Source: Halobacterium wangiae | GTDB lineage: Archaea; Halobacteriota; Halobacteria; Halobacteriales; Halobacteriaceae | Length of the DNA: 64,000 bases | Reading direction: 5' to 3' | Assembly: GCF_021249345.1 (NCBI RefSeq) | Contig: NZ_CP089588.1 | Coordinates: 2,170,001 to 2,234,000, forward strand | Shown: in pieces, positions 8,285-16,449 of the stretch | How positions within the stretch are numbered: the stretch's first letter is position 1 | Layout: each line of letters starts with the position of its first letter | The notes under the pieces: generated by a model | The model's input: only the letters and a program-made list of their open reading frames with translations | Told to the model about the DNA's origin: nothing | Databases searched by the model: none | Program-made: the position numbers and the translations under genes

Positions 8285-9103
8285 TCACTCCCGGTCGAGG
8301 CCGGGGATCACCCGGACCGGGTTCTTCCCGAACACCTTCGTCATCGCGTCCTCCGTCACGTCGAGCGTGAGCACCTCCATCACCGCGACGTTCGGGTGGA
8401 CGGCGGGCGCGCCGCTCCCGAACAGCACGCGGTCGGGGTGTTCGACGATGGCGCGTTCGAGCAGTTCGCGGTACCGTACGGCCGCCGTGTCGAGGTACAG
8501 TTCCTCGTGGGTCTCCAGCATCGCGACGGCCTCGTGCATGAGCGAGCGGTCGAGTGGGTGGCCGCCGAAGTGCGCGAGGACGACGGGGAACTCCCGGCCG
8601 AGCAGCGTCTCCTCGAGCGCGCTCGGTGGGAACCCGCGGCCACCGTGGACGAGCACGGGCAGGCCCACGTCGTCCATCACGTCGAGCACGTCGTCGTCCG
8701 GGAGGCCGTCCTGGATCGGGTCGAGTTTGAAGCCGTGGAAGCGGTCGTCGTAGGCGTACTGCTCGATGTCCTCGGGCGATGTCTGCCACTCGTGGCGCGA
8801 CGACCGGAGGTTCCGCAGTTTCGAGGTGGCGCCGTCGCCGGGGTCGCGGGGGCCGTCGATGCGGGCGAACGCGATAAACGGGCGCTGGGCGGCCTGGCGC
8901 GCGACGGCGTTGTTCGCCCGGAGGTACCCCTGTTCGCCCTTCTGTGGGCCGGGGAACACGACGGCGCGGACGATACCGGACTGGTGCATCTCCCGTTCCA
9001 GGTCCTCCGCGTCGATGGTGTTGCCGCGCACGGGCCGCCCCGGTCCGGCGTGGAGTCGCACGTGGGCGTCCACGACGCGGAACCCGTGCTCCAGTTCGAG
9101 CAT
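8285..9103 (-). CDS. Amidohydrolase-2-like TIM-barrel protein with degenerate metal site
   Basis: A 272-residue protein of the amidohydrolase_2 fold: VVDAHVRLHAG at the N-terminus, GFKLDP in the middle, LPVLVHGG and LAHFGGHP for the barrel histidines, and a final LFGSGAP. In active family members the first motif is DxHxH and the last is GSDxP. Here the second His is Arg (R16, with a His at 18) and the Asp is Gly. Either it uses another site or it is a non-hydrolytic relative. Divergent from the TetR-MFS pair, whose operator lies 60 bases away. Confidence 0.7.
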   Translation of the reverse strand: MLELEHGFRVVDAHVRLHAGPGRPVRGNTIDAEDLEREMHQSGIVRAVVFPGPQKGEQGYLRANNAVARQAAQRPFIAFARIDGPRDPGDGATSKLRNLRSSRHEWQTSPEDIEQYAYDDRFHGFKLDPIQDGLPDDDVLDVMDDVGLPVLVHGGRGFPPSALEETLLGREFPVVLAHFGGHPLDRSLMHEAVAMLETHEELYLDTAAVRYRELLERAIVEHPDRVLFGSGAPAVHPNVAVMEVLTLDVTEDAMTKVFGKNPVRVIPGLDRE

Positions 9104-9152
9104 GGGCCTACGTTGCCGGCCGGGTATTTCGATTTGACGGTGGGAGGGAAAC

Positions 9153-9160
9153 GCTTATGA
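9153..9160 (+). promoter_or_regulatory. TATA-like box of TetR-MFS operon
   Basis: GCTTATGA lies 26-33 bases before the ATG at 9186. The 20-base palindrome starts 5 bases downstream, so a bound repressor would cover the expected transcription start. Confidence 0.6.
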
Positions 9161-9164
9161 GAAT

Positions 9165-9184
9165 TTGATTGAGTACTCAATCAA
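9165..9184. promoter_or_regulatory. Perfect 20-base palindromic operator
   Basis: TTGATTGAGTACTCAATCAA is fully self-complementary over 20 bases and ends one base before the ATG of the TetR gene. Its position, between TATA box and start codon, and its symmetry match TetR-family operators. It almost certainly binds the TetR product encoded immediately downstream, so the repressor controls itself and the MFS pump. Binding by this protein is inference. Confidence 0.85.
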
Positions 9185-9185
9185 C

Positions 9186-9809
9186 ATGAGCGACGAACGC
9201 ACCGACACGGAGCGCGAACTGATGGCCGCGACCGGCGCCGCGCTCGCCGAACACGGCGTCGCGGGCGTCACGACCCAGAAGATCGCCGACGAGTGGGGGC
9301 GCGCACAGTCCCTCGTCCACTACTACTACGACACCAAGGAGGACCTCATCGTCGCGTACGTCGAGGCGCTGCACGAACGGATGGCCGACGAGTACGCCGA
9401 GATGGCCGACGACCCGCCGCTCGACCGCCTGGAGTGGTCTCTGGTCGGCGGCATCGACTACCACCCCGATGGCTCCGAGCAGGTGAATGCGCTGTACGAC
9501 CTCCACGGCGAGGCCCCGCACAACGAGCGCTACCGCGCCGCACTGGACGACTTCGAGGACGCCGGACGCAGGTTCCTCGAGACCGCTATCCGGGACGGCG
9601 TCGAAGAGGGCACGTTCCGCGGCGTCGACCCGGAGGCTGCGGCGACGTTCCTCCTCTCTGCGAGCGACGGCGTGCTCCTCCGCACCGTCTCCCTCCGCCG
9701 AGCCGACGACGCACCACTGTTCCGCGCCGGCGCCGAACGTTACGTCGACGAGGTGCTGCTCACCGACGAGGCGCGAGAGGCCTGGGACGGCTTCGCGGAG
9801 GGCGACTGA
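9186..9809 (+). CDS. TetR/AcrR-family transcriptional repressor
   Basis: A 207-residue one-component repressor. The N-terminal helix-turn-helix (about 8-55) reads AEHGVAGVTTQKIADEWG with the recognition helix RAQSLVHYYYDTKEDL, the usual TetR form; the remainder is an all-helical ligand and dimer domain. The ATG at 9186 follows the palindrome; an in-frame TTG at 9165 lies inside the palindrome and would give a poor start. The stop codon overlaps the MFS start by one base (TGATG), so the two are co-transcribed and translationally coupled. The inducer is probably a substrate of the pump. Confidence 0.92.
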   Translation: MSDERTDTERELMAATGAALAEHGVAGVTTQKIADEWGRAQSLVHYYYDTKEDLIVAYVEALHERMADEYAEMADDPPLDRLEWSLVGGIDYHPDGSEQVNALYDLHGEAPHNERYRAALDDFEDAGRRFLETAIRDGVEEGTFRGVDPEAAATFLLSASDGVLLRTVSLRRADDAPLFRAGAERYVDEVLLTDEAREAWDGFAEGD

Positions 9810-11128
9810 TGGCGCTCCGACGCACCCTCTCCCACCGCCCCTTCCGCCGGCTTTGGTTCGGCCAGCTCGCCTCCCGCATCGGCGACAGCGTCCACGAGAT
9901 CGCGCTCATCTGGGTGGTCTACGAGGTGACCGGCGACCCGACGCTGCTGTCGCTGACGTTCGCCGCGAGTTTCGTCCCGACAGTCCTGCTGTCGCTGCCC
10001 GCGGGCGCCGTCGTGGACCGCGTCAACCGGAAGTACGTGCTCGTCGGCTCCGACCTCCTGCGGGCGGCCACGGTGCTCGTCATCCCGTTCGTCGGCCGCG
10101 GCCCGCTGCTGGTGCCGACCGTGCTCTCCGTCGCGTTCGTCACCGGCGTCGCGGACGCCGTCGACGGCCCCGCGCGCGGCGCGTTCGTCCCCCGACTCGT
10201 CCCGGAGGCGGACCTCGACGGAGCGAACTCGCTGATCGGCATGACCTCCTCGCTCTCCCAGGTCCTGTTCGCCGCGGGCGGCGTCGTCGTCGCCGCGTTC
10301 GGTTCGTTCGCGGCGTTCTACGTGGACGCCGGGACGTTCCTCGTCTCCGCACTGTTCGTCGCCACCATCTCGAGCGAGCACGGCGTCCCCGACCGCGAGG
10401 GGGACGCCGAGGGCCTCGGCGCGGTCGCCCGGAACGGCGCCTCGCGGATGGCGCGGGACGTGCGGTCGGTCCTCGGGTTCGTCCGGGAGCGCCCCGTCCT
10501 CCGGAACGTGCTCGCGCTGGGCGTCGTGCTCCAGTTCGCCGTCGCGCCGGTGAACGTCGCACTCCCCGTCTACGCGCCCCGACTCCCCATCTCCGACAGC
10601 GTCGCGCTCGGCGTCCTCTACTCGGCGTTCTTCACGGGGATGACCGCGGGGATGGTCGGCATCGGTCGCTTCGACGACGCCGTCGACGCCGTCCGCGGCC
10701 GCGTCATCGTCGCCGGCATGCTCGCGTTCGGCGTCTGCCTCGCGGCTGGTGTCGTCGTCGCGCCCGACTCGCTGCTCGTCGTCGCTGCCGTCGTCGGGCT
10801 GTTCGCGGTCGCGGGCCTCGGGTTCGCGGCTGCCACCGCTCCTCGGGTGACTCTCGCCCAGCTCCTCGTCCCCGACCAGCGTCGCGGCCGCTACACTGCC
10901 GTCGCGAACACGCTCGGGTCCGGCGCGTTCGTCGTCGGCCTCCTCGTCACGGGCCCGCTGGTCGGCCTCGTCGGGGCCCGGGTGACGCTGGTCGGCGTCG
11001 GGGTCGCGGCCGTGGCCAGCGGCGTCGTGGTCGCCTTCCTGCCGCTCGGTCACGTCCAGGACGCCGTCGGAACGAACGAGACTGCCGACGAGTCGGCCCC
11101 CGGCTCCGCAGCGGACTCCGGCGACTGA
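9809..11128 (+). CDS. MFS efflux transporter (EntS/MFS_3-like)
   Basis: A 439-residue permease with about 12 membrane helices. The opening LSHRPFRRLWFGQLASRIGDSVHEIALIW and the loop GAVVDRVNRKYVLVGSDLLRA (MFS motif A-like) place it in the MFS_3/enterobactin-exporter branch. A cytoplasmic loop near 200-225 separates the two six-helix halves, and an acidic, Ser-rich tail follows the last helix. It begins inside the stop codon of the TetR repressor, so it is the regulated gene of the pair. Export of a hydrophobic or xenobiotic compound is likely, identity unknown. Confidence 0.88.
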   Translation: MALRRTLSHRPFRRLWFGQLASRIGDSVHEIALIWVVYEVTGDPTLLSLTFAASFVPTVLLSLPAGAVVDRVNRKYVLVGSDLLRAATVLVIPFVGRGPLLVPTVLSVAFVTGVADAVDGPARGAFVPRLVPEADLDGANSLIGMTSSLSQVLFAAGGVVVAAFGSFAAFYVDAGTFLVSALFVATISSEHGVPDREGDAEGLGAVARNGASRMARDVRSVLGFVRERPVLRNVLALGVVLQFAVAPVNVALPVYAPRLPISDSVALGVLYSAFFTGMTAGMVGIGRFDDAVDAVRGRVIVAGMLAFGVCLAAGVVVAPDSLLVVAAVVGLFAVAGLGFAAATAPRVTLAQLLVPDQRRGRYTAVANTLGSGAFVVGLLVTGPLVGLVGARVTLVGVGVAAVASGVVVAFLPLGHVQDAVGTNETADESAPGSAADSGD

Positions 11129-11137
11129 CGCCCGTCC

Positions 11138-11764
11138 TCAGGACTCGGCGCTGAGCCGCACCGTCGGCAGACGCCAGTTCCCGCGGATGGCGAGCAGGCG
11201 GAGGCCGAGGGTCGAACCCGCGCACGCGGCCGCGGCGACCGCAGTGCTCTGGTCGGCGGCGACGACCACCCAGAACGCGACACTCCCGGCGACCGCACAG
11301 GTCGCGTAGAAGTCGTCCGCGAGTACGAAGGGCACGCGCTGGAGCAGGAGGTCCGAGACGAGGCCACCACCGACGCCGGTGACGGTCGCGAGGACGACCA
11401 CGCCGAACGGGGAGACGCCGGCCTCGTGGCCGACGAGCGCCCCGGTCGTGGCGAACGCCGCGAGGCCGATGGCGTCCGGCACGACGACGGCGGGGTGGTC
11501 GAGGAGCGTGGTGCCGACGCGGCGAGCGAGCAACACGGCGAGCGCGACCCCGAGCAGCGCGAACGACACGTCCGCCGTGGACTGGAGCATCGCGGGGACG
11601 CGGCCGACCAGCACGTCGCGGGTCGCACCACCGCCGAGCGCCGTCAGCACGCCGAGTACGCCGACGCCGAGCACGTCGAACTCCGCCTCGACGGCCTTCA
11701 GCGAGCCGACGATAGCGAACGCGACGAGGCCCACGGCGTTCATCGCCTCGAACGCCGTCACCAT
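11138..11764 (-). CDS. TRIC-family (YicG/UPF0126) cation channel
   Basis: A 208-residue, seven-helix membrane protein with two repeated halves, each holding the family signature: GGGATRDVLVGRVP (first) and GGGLVSDLLLQRVP (second). Prokaryotic TRIC homologues form trimeric monovalent cation channels. The start (ATG at 11764) overlaps the end of the SAM-hydrolase gene by seven bases, so the two are co-translated. Selectivity cannot be read from sequence, though a K+ role would suit a salt-in halophile (inference). Confidence 0.88.
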   Translation of the reverse strand: MVTAFEAMNAVGLVAFAIVGSLKAVEAEFDVLGVGVLGVLTALGGGATRDVLVGRVPAMLQSTADVSFALLGVALAVLLARRVGTTLLDHPAVVVPDAIGLAAFATTGALVGHEAGVSPFGVVVLATVTGVGGGLVSDLLLQRVPFVLADDFYATCAVAGSVAFWVVVAADQSTAVAAAACAGSTLGLRLLAIRGNWRLPTVRLSAES

Positions 11765-12513
11765 GCGAGTGCCACCGTGCTCCCGGGTTCGACGCCGAAC
11801 GCGTTGTCGCCCCGGCCGCGGTTCACCGCGAGTTCGACGTTGCCGTGGCTGCCGACCGTGAGGAGGCGCTCGCCGCGCTCGACAGCCGCGTACGTCCGTT
11901 CGACGGCGACGCGCTCGTCGTTCACGCTCGCGGTGTCGCCGAACCGGTCCGCGACGACGCGACCCGGGACGTTCGTGATGGCGTTCCCGAAGCCGTCGAC
12001 GACCAGCACCTCGCCGCGGAGTACGTCGCCTGCGAGGTCCGGGTCGGGGAACGCGAGCGTCTCGTAGTCGTCCGTGGGCTCGTAGTCGCCGTACTCGTGG
12101 AACGTGTCGACGCCGCGCTCGTGGACGTCGGCCGCCGCGGGCGCGAAGACGTCCCGGCCGTGGAACGTCGAACTCGCGGGGTCCTCGACGGCGACCTCGA
12201 ACACCTCGACGTCCTCGGCTATCTCTCGTGCCGCGGGTATCGCCACCCCGTTGTCGGGCGCGACGACCGCGTGGCGACCCGCCCGGACCACCACCGCCGC
12301 ACGGTCGGTGCCGACCCCCGGGTCCACGACGACCAGGTGGACCGCCCGCGGGAAGTACGGCAGCACCTCGCGGAGCCAGAACGCCGCCGCGCGCACGTCC
12401 TGTCGCGGGAAGTCGTGGGCCACGTCCACGAGACGAGCGTCCGTCGACTGGAGGAGGACGCCCTTCATCGCCGCCGGATACGGCGACCCGAAGTCGGAAC
12501 TCAGCGTTATCAC
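11758..12513 (-). CDS. SAM hydroxide adenosyltransferase (DUF62, SAM hydrolase)
   Basis: A 251-residue protein of the DUF62 family, which splits S-adenosylmethionine to adenosine and methionine and shares its fold with chlorinase and fluorinase. Family features visible are ITLSSDFG at the N-terminus, VVVDPGVGTDRAA near 65, APDNGV near 86, and VVDGFGNAITNV near 168, which begins the C-terminal barrel. It overlaps the TRIC gene by seven bases. In haloarchaea I recall this gene near nadM and lonB, as here. The biological purpose of SAM hydrolysis is unsettled. Confidence 0.88.
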   Translation of the reverse strand: MITLSSDFGSPYPAAMKGVLLQSTDARLVDVAHDFPRQDVRAAAFWLREVLPYFPRAVHLVVVDPGVGTDRAAVVVRAGRHAVVAPDNGVAIPAAREIAEDVEVFEVAVEDPASSTFHGRDVFAPAAADVHERGVDTFHEYGDYEPTDDYETLAFPDPDLAGDVLRGEVLVVDGFGNAITNVPGRVVADRFGDTASVNDERVAVERTYAAVERGERLLTVGSHGNVELAVNRGRGDNAFGVEPGSTVALAW

Positions 12514-12610
12514 GGTGCCGCGTTAGTCGCCCAGGTGTGAAAACTGCTCGCTCCGGCTAACCGACCAGCCGGCCAGTAGCACCGACGGTGCCAGAGCAGC
12601 ACCGACGGGG

Positions 12611-13225
12611 TCAGTTCGGTTTCCGTGCGTACAGAATCTCCGCCGCGTGCTGGTGGGTCTCGCCGCCAGACTCGTCGTCGAAGACGATCGCTGTCTCCTC
12701 GATGACGTCCCAATCTTCGTAGTACGCAGCCAGTTCACCCTGCGCGTAGGCGTGTTCGTTCTCCGTCCAGTCGGGCGCCGTCGGAACCTCGGGGTGGTCG
12801 ACGAACGCGAAGATCGCGTGAACCCCACCGGCCGTCGTCTGCTCCTTGAAGCGGCCGAACTGTCGCTCCCGATTCCCGGGGCGGATGTACTGAACCGCGC
12901 CGGCCGAGTAGACCACGTCGACGGCTTCCGGGAGCGTGGCGTCGTTCGCGTCCGCTTCGACCGTCTGGAGTGTCACTCCCCGGCGGTCCGCGAGCCGTCG
13001 GGCCTTCGCCAGGCCGCTGGGAGACACCTCCATCGCGTAGACGTTCCACCCCTGTTCGGCGAAGAACACCGCGTCCCGGCCCTCGCCCGCTCCGACGTCG
13101 ACTGCCGTGACGGTGTCACTCGTCTCCGGAGCGAGCGCTACCGTCTGTTCGGCCATCTCGTTCGGTTCCGTCCCCCAGTAGTACGCCTCCCGTCCGTAGA
13201 CCTGCTCTCGTTCCTCGAACTCCAT
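12611..13225 (-). CDS. Class I SAM methyltransferase (TehB-like)
   Basis: A 204-residue cytosolic methyltransferase. AVDVGAGEGRDAVFFAEQGWNVYAMEVSPSGLAKAR is motif I through the acidic ribose-binding residue, as in TehB/Methyltransf_25 proteins, and VVYSAGAVQYI replaces the usual motif IV. A TATA-like TGCTTAGC lies about 25-30 bases before the ATG. It sits between the SAM-hydrolase and nadM genes, neither overlapping. The substrate is unknown; TehB itself handles tellurite, but that should not be assumed. Confidence 0.75.
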   Translation of the reverse strand: MEFEEREQVYGREAYYWGTEPNEMAEQTVALAPETSDTVTAVDVGAGEGRDAVFFAEQGWNVYAMEVSPSGLAKARRLADRRGVTLQTVEADANDATLPEAVDVVYSAGAVQYIRPGNRERQFGRFKEQTTAGGVHAIFAFVDHPEVPTAPDWTENEHAYAQGELAAYYEDWDVIEETAIVFDDESGGETHQHAAEILYARKPN

Positions 13226-13349
13226 ACGTCGGCTGTCCGTGCGAGTGGGCTAAGCACTTCGATTGGTCCACAGTCGAACTCACGTGTTCGAATCTCCGCA
13301 GGAGTCGAGCGGTGGGCCGTTCGGGTGTCACGCCGTCGCCTGTGCGTTG

Positions 13350-13883
13350 CTACGCTGGGTACGGGTCCTCGCCGTTCGAGTCCGAGTCGCTGACCTTCTG
13401 GATGCGTTCGATGCCGTCGATCTCCTTGATGACGTTCGCGACCGTCCCCGGAACCAGGCTCTCCCAGTCGTCGTCCTCGGCCATCCGGCGGCGTATCTCC
13501 GTGCCTTCGAGGACCCCTCTGTCGAACATCGGCGACTGACGGACCTCGATGCCGGCCTCGTTGAACAGGCGGATGACCAGCGGGTTGTTCGAGTACGCCA
13601 CGTCGAAGCGCGGACTCATCGACTGGACGTGGCTCACCCACACCGCGTTCCGGTCCAGGTCCTCGATGGGGACGGCGTACGTCACGAGGTCGAAGTCGAC
13701 GAGGGACTTCGTGATCATCATGATGCGTTCGCCCGCGGTGAACGGGTTCCGGACGGTGTGGGAGTCGCCCGCGCTGCCGATGCCGACGACGAGTTCGTCG
13801 ACCTCCGTTGCGATCTGCTCGACGACGCGGTGGTGGCCGTTGTGGTACGGCTGGAAACGTCCGATGTAGAACCCGCGAGTCAT
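13350..13883 (-). CDS. nadM: Nicotinamide-nucleotide adenylyltransferase, archaeal type
   Basis: A 177-residue nucleotidyltransferase that joins NMN and ATP to form NAD. The signature GRFQPYHNGHH with the HxGH-type motif is at the N-terminus; GSAGDSHTVRNPFTAGER follows, and EGTEIRRRM near the C-terminus is the second ATP-binding motif (ISxTxxR type). The ATG at 13883 fits the family start; the frame is open for 23 more codons upstream but these do not match. A TTCTTATGG box lies about 30 bases upstream. Divergent from lonB. Confidence 0.93.
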   Translation of the reverse strand: MTRGFYIGRFQPYHNGHHRVVEQIATEVDELVVGIGSAGDSHTVRNPFTAGERIMMITKSLVDFDLVTYAVPIEDLDRNAVWVSHVQSMSPRFDVAYSNNPLVIRLFNEAGIEVRQSPMFDRGVLEGTEIRRRMAEDDDWESLVPGTVANVIKEIDGIERIQKVSDSDSNGEDPYPA

Positions 13884-14036
13884 TCCTCGAGTTGACACAC
13901 CACCGCTGCGACCATAAGAATGGCGAGTCCGACAGGGTTCGAGACGCGACACCCCTCTTCGCTCCAGAATCCGGAACCGCGTTATAGGGGCTGAAAGCGG
14001 AGAATACGGCCGACTCGCGGCTTCGCCGAGGGAGAA

Positions 14037-14043
14037 AGTATAT
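14037..14043 (+). promoter_or_regulatory. TATA-like box of lonB
   Basis: AGTATAT lies about 44 bases before the lonB ATG, implying a short leader of roughly 17 bases rather than a leaderless start. The preceding 150 bases, shared with the divergent nadM promoter, hold no other gene. Confidence 0.5.
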
Positions 14044-14083
14044 CAGTCGCCCTCCCGTGTTTTCGACTGTCGAGATCACTTCA

Positions 14084-16135
14084 ATGAGTAACGAATCGAG
14101 CAAGGACACGCCGCTCCACGACGACGGCCACTCCGAGGAGCCTTCGACGCCAGAGCCCGACGAGGCCCCTGGCGAACTCGAAGACCTCGGGAGCGACGTC
14201 GGCGTCGAGGGCGACCTGTCCATCAACGAGGACATCGCCGAGGACGACCTGCTCGGCGGCCTCGAAATCGACGACACGTCGAACATCGAGGTTCCCGACC
14301 GACTGGTCGATCAGGTCATCGGCCAGGAGGAGGCACGTGACATCATCCTGCGTGCCGCCAGGCAACACAGGCACGTGATGATGATCGGCTCTCCCGGGAC
14401 CGGCAAGTCGCTGCTCGCGAAGGCGATGAGCCACCTCCTCCCGAAGGAGAGCCTGCAGGACGTTCTCGTCTACCACAACCCGGACGACTCCAACGAACCG
14501 AAGGTCCGGACGGTTCCCGCCGGAAAAGGCGACCAGATCGTCGACGCGCACAAGGAGGAAGCGCGCAAGCGCAACCAGATGCGGTCGTTCCTGATGTGGA
14601 TCATCATCCTCATCGTCGTGGGCTACGCACTGCTGATGGTCCACCAGCCGCTGCTGGGCATCCTCGCGGCCGGCGTCATCTACCTCGTCTTCCGGTACTC
14701 CAACCGTGGCAGCGACGCCATGGTGCCGAAGCTCCTCATCAACAACGCCGACCGCAAGGTCGCGCCGTTCGAGGACGCCACCGGCGCCCACGCCGGTGCG
14801 CTGCTGGGCGACGTCCGCCACGACCCGTTCCAGTCCGGCGGCATGGAGACGCCGAGCCACGACCGCGTCGAGGCCGGCGCCATCCAGAAGGCGCACAAGG
14901 GCGTGCTGTTCATCGACGAGATCAACACGCTCGACGTCCGCAGTCAGCAGAAACTGATGACGGCCATCCAGGAGGGCGAGTTCTCCATCACCGGCCAGTC
15001 CGAGCGCTCCTCGGGCGCGATGGTGCAGACCGAACCCGTCCCCTGTGACTTCATCATGGTCGCGTCCGGCAACATGGACGCGATGGAGAACATGCACCCC
15101 GCGCTGCGCTCCCGGATTCGGGGGTACGGTTACGAGGTGTACATGGAGGACACCATCGAGGACACGCCCGCGATGCGGCGCAAGTACGCGCGCTTCGTCG
15201 CCCAGGAGGTCGAGAAGGACGGGCAGCTCCCGCCGTTCTCCCCCGAGGCCGTCCGCGAGGTCATCCTCGAGGCGAAGCGCCGCTCCGGTCGGAAGGACCA
15301 CCTCACGCTGAAGCTGCGTGACCTCGGTGGTCTCGTCCGGGTCGCCGGCGACATCGCGCGTTCGCGGGACCACGAGCTCACCACGCGGGACGACGTCCTG
15401 CAGGCGAAGAAGCGCTCGCGGTCCATCGAACAGCAGGTCGCCGACGACTACATCGAGCGCCGCAGGGAGTACGAGCTGAAGGTCTCCGACGGCGAGGCGG
15501 TCGGCCGCGTCAACGGCCTCGCAGTCATGGGCGGGGACTCCGGCATCATGCTCCCTGTCATGGCCGAGATCACGCCCAAGCAGGGCGAGGGTGGCGAGGT
15601 CATCGCCACCGGTCAGCTGAAGGAGATGGCCGAGGAGGCAGTCGACAACGTCTCCGCCATCATCAAGAAGTACAGCGACCAGGACATCTCCCAGAAGGAC
15701 ATCCACATCCAGTTCGTCCAGACGGGCCAGGGCGGCGTCGACGGCGACTCCGCGTCCATCACGGTCGCGACCGCCGTCATCAGCGCCCTGGAGGACATCC
15801 CAGTCGCCCAGGACCTCGCGATGACGGGCAGCCTCTCCGTCCGGGGCGACGTGCTCCCGGTCGGCGGCGTCACGCACAAGATCGAGGCCGCCGCGAAGTC
15901 CGGCTGCAAGCGGGTCATCATCCCGAAGGCCAACGAGCAGGACGTGATGATCGAGGACGAGTACGAGGAGATGATCGAGGTCATCCCCGTCTCGCACATC
16001 AGCGAGGTCCTCGACGTCGCACTCGTCGGCGAACCCGAGAAGGACTCGCTGGTCGACCGCCTGAAGTCCCTCACCGGGAAGGCCCTCGAGGGCAAGGTCG
16101 ACTCCGGCGCGACCGGCAACCCGAGTCCGCAGTAG
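14084..16135 (+). CDS. lonB: Membrane-bound ATP-dependent protease LonB
   Basis: A 683-residue archaeal Lon. Order: acidic disordered N-terminus (1-70); AAA+ module with Walker A GSPGTGKS (102-109) and Walker B VLFIDEIN; two membrane helices inserted in the AAA+ domain (about 168-186 and 189-204), which anchor it to the membrane; C-terminal protease domain with catalytic Ser556 (GDSASI) and Lys599 (GGVTHKIEAA), a Ser-Lys dyad. LonB degrades membrane and regulatory proteins and is essential in Haloferax (there affecting phytoene synthase). ATG 14084 follows an in-frame upstream ATG at 14057, but the TATA box favours 14084. Neighbours nadM and the SAM-hydrolase gene form a recurring haloarchaeal context. 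Confidence 0.96.
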   Translation: MSNESSKDTPLHDDGHSEEPSTPEPDEAPGELEDLGSDVGVEGDLSINEDIAEDDLLGGLEIDDTSNIEVPDRLVDQVIGQEEARDIILRAARQHRHVMMIGSPGTGKSLLAKAMSHLLPKESLQDVLVYHNPDDSNEPKVRTVPAGKGDQIVDAHKEEARKRNQMRSFLMWIIILIVVGYALLMVHQPLLGILAAGVIYLVFRYSNRGSDAMVPKLLINNADRKVAPFEDATGAHAGALLGDVRHDPFQSGGMETPSHDRVEAGAIQKAHKGVLFIDEINTLDVRSQQKLMTAIQEGEFSITGQSERSSGAMVQTEPVPCDFIMVASGNMDAMENMHPALRSRIRGYGYEVYMEDTIEDTPAMRRKYARFVAQEVEKDGQLPPFSPEAVREVILEAKRRSGRKDHLTLKLRDLGGLVRVAGDIARSRDHELTTRDDVLQAKKRSRSIEQQVADDYIERRREYELKVSDGEAVGRVNGLAVMGGDSGIMLPVMAEITPKQGEGGEVIATGQLKEMAEEAVDNVSAIIKKYSDQDISQKDIHIQFVQTGQGGVDGDSASITVATAVISALEDIPVAQDLAMTGSLSVRGDVLPVGGVTHKIEAAAKSGCKRVIIPKANEQDVMIEDEYEEMIEVIPVSHISEVLDVALVGEPEKDSLVDRLKSLTGKALEGKVDSGATGNPSPQ

Positions 16136-16449
16136 TACCTTTTTCCAGCGCTCGGCGGCCTTCGGCCGCCTCGCTCGCAAAAAGCTACGCTAAAAAGTCC
16201 TCCTCCTTCCTGCCGTCAGAGCGAACTCTGACGACGTCACGTCCGCTTCGCTCACGTGACTGCCGCCCGCTTCGCTCGCGTTAGTCAGTCGCCGGCCCGC
16301 TCGCTCACTTCGGTCGCTCGCGGTGAGAGTGCTCGGACTCTCAGCACCGCTCCCGTCAGCCGGACCGTCACTTCTGCTAACGTGACGTATTGTCTACTAA
16401 AACTGGTTCTCGGGAACGGCTTTTAGCGACACCTTCGTAGCCGTACTCG
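16136..16449. other. Gene-free 314-base stretch with a run of hairpins
   Basis: No plausible ORF. Dyads in order: GGCGGCC-TTC-GGCCGCC (16154-16170); CGTCAGAG-CGAA-CTCTGACG (16214-16233); GTCACGT-N11-ACGTGAC (16236-16260); GGTGAGAGT with an imperfect ACTCTCA-rich partner (16322-16348). Between them are repeats of CGCTTCGCTC/TCGCTCGC. T and A runs flank the first hairpin (CTTTTTCC before, CAAAAAG and CTAAAAAG after). The first may end lonB transcription; the remainder is unexplained. The last 30 bases carry the promoter of the MFS gene. Confidence 0.6.
16420..16426 (+). promoter_or_regulatory. TATA-like box of MFS gene
   Basis: CTTTTAG is centred 27 bases before the ATG at 16450, the spacing for a leaderless transcript. 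Confidence 0.55.

Noticed and set aside
11758-12513. DUF62 protein as a fluorinase or chlorinase
   Set aside because: It matches the hydrolytic branch present in most archaea, and no halogenated-product pathway genes lie nearby.
13284-13300. GTTCGAATC-like sequence resembling a tRNA T loop near 13285
   Set aside because: The flanking bases do not pair as a T stem and no acceptor or anticodon arm fits; probably chance, though an old tRNA-derived attachment site cannot be excluded.
14081-16180. Long open frame on the minus strand opposite lonB (about 700 codons)
   Set aside because: It mirrors lonB, is Val/Asp/Leu-rich with no domain, and results from high G+C codon bias.
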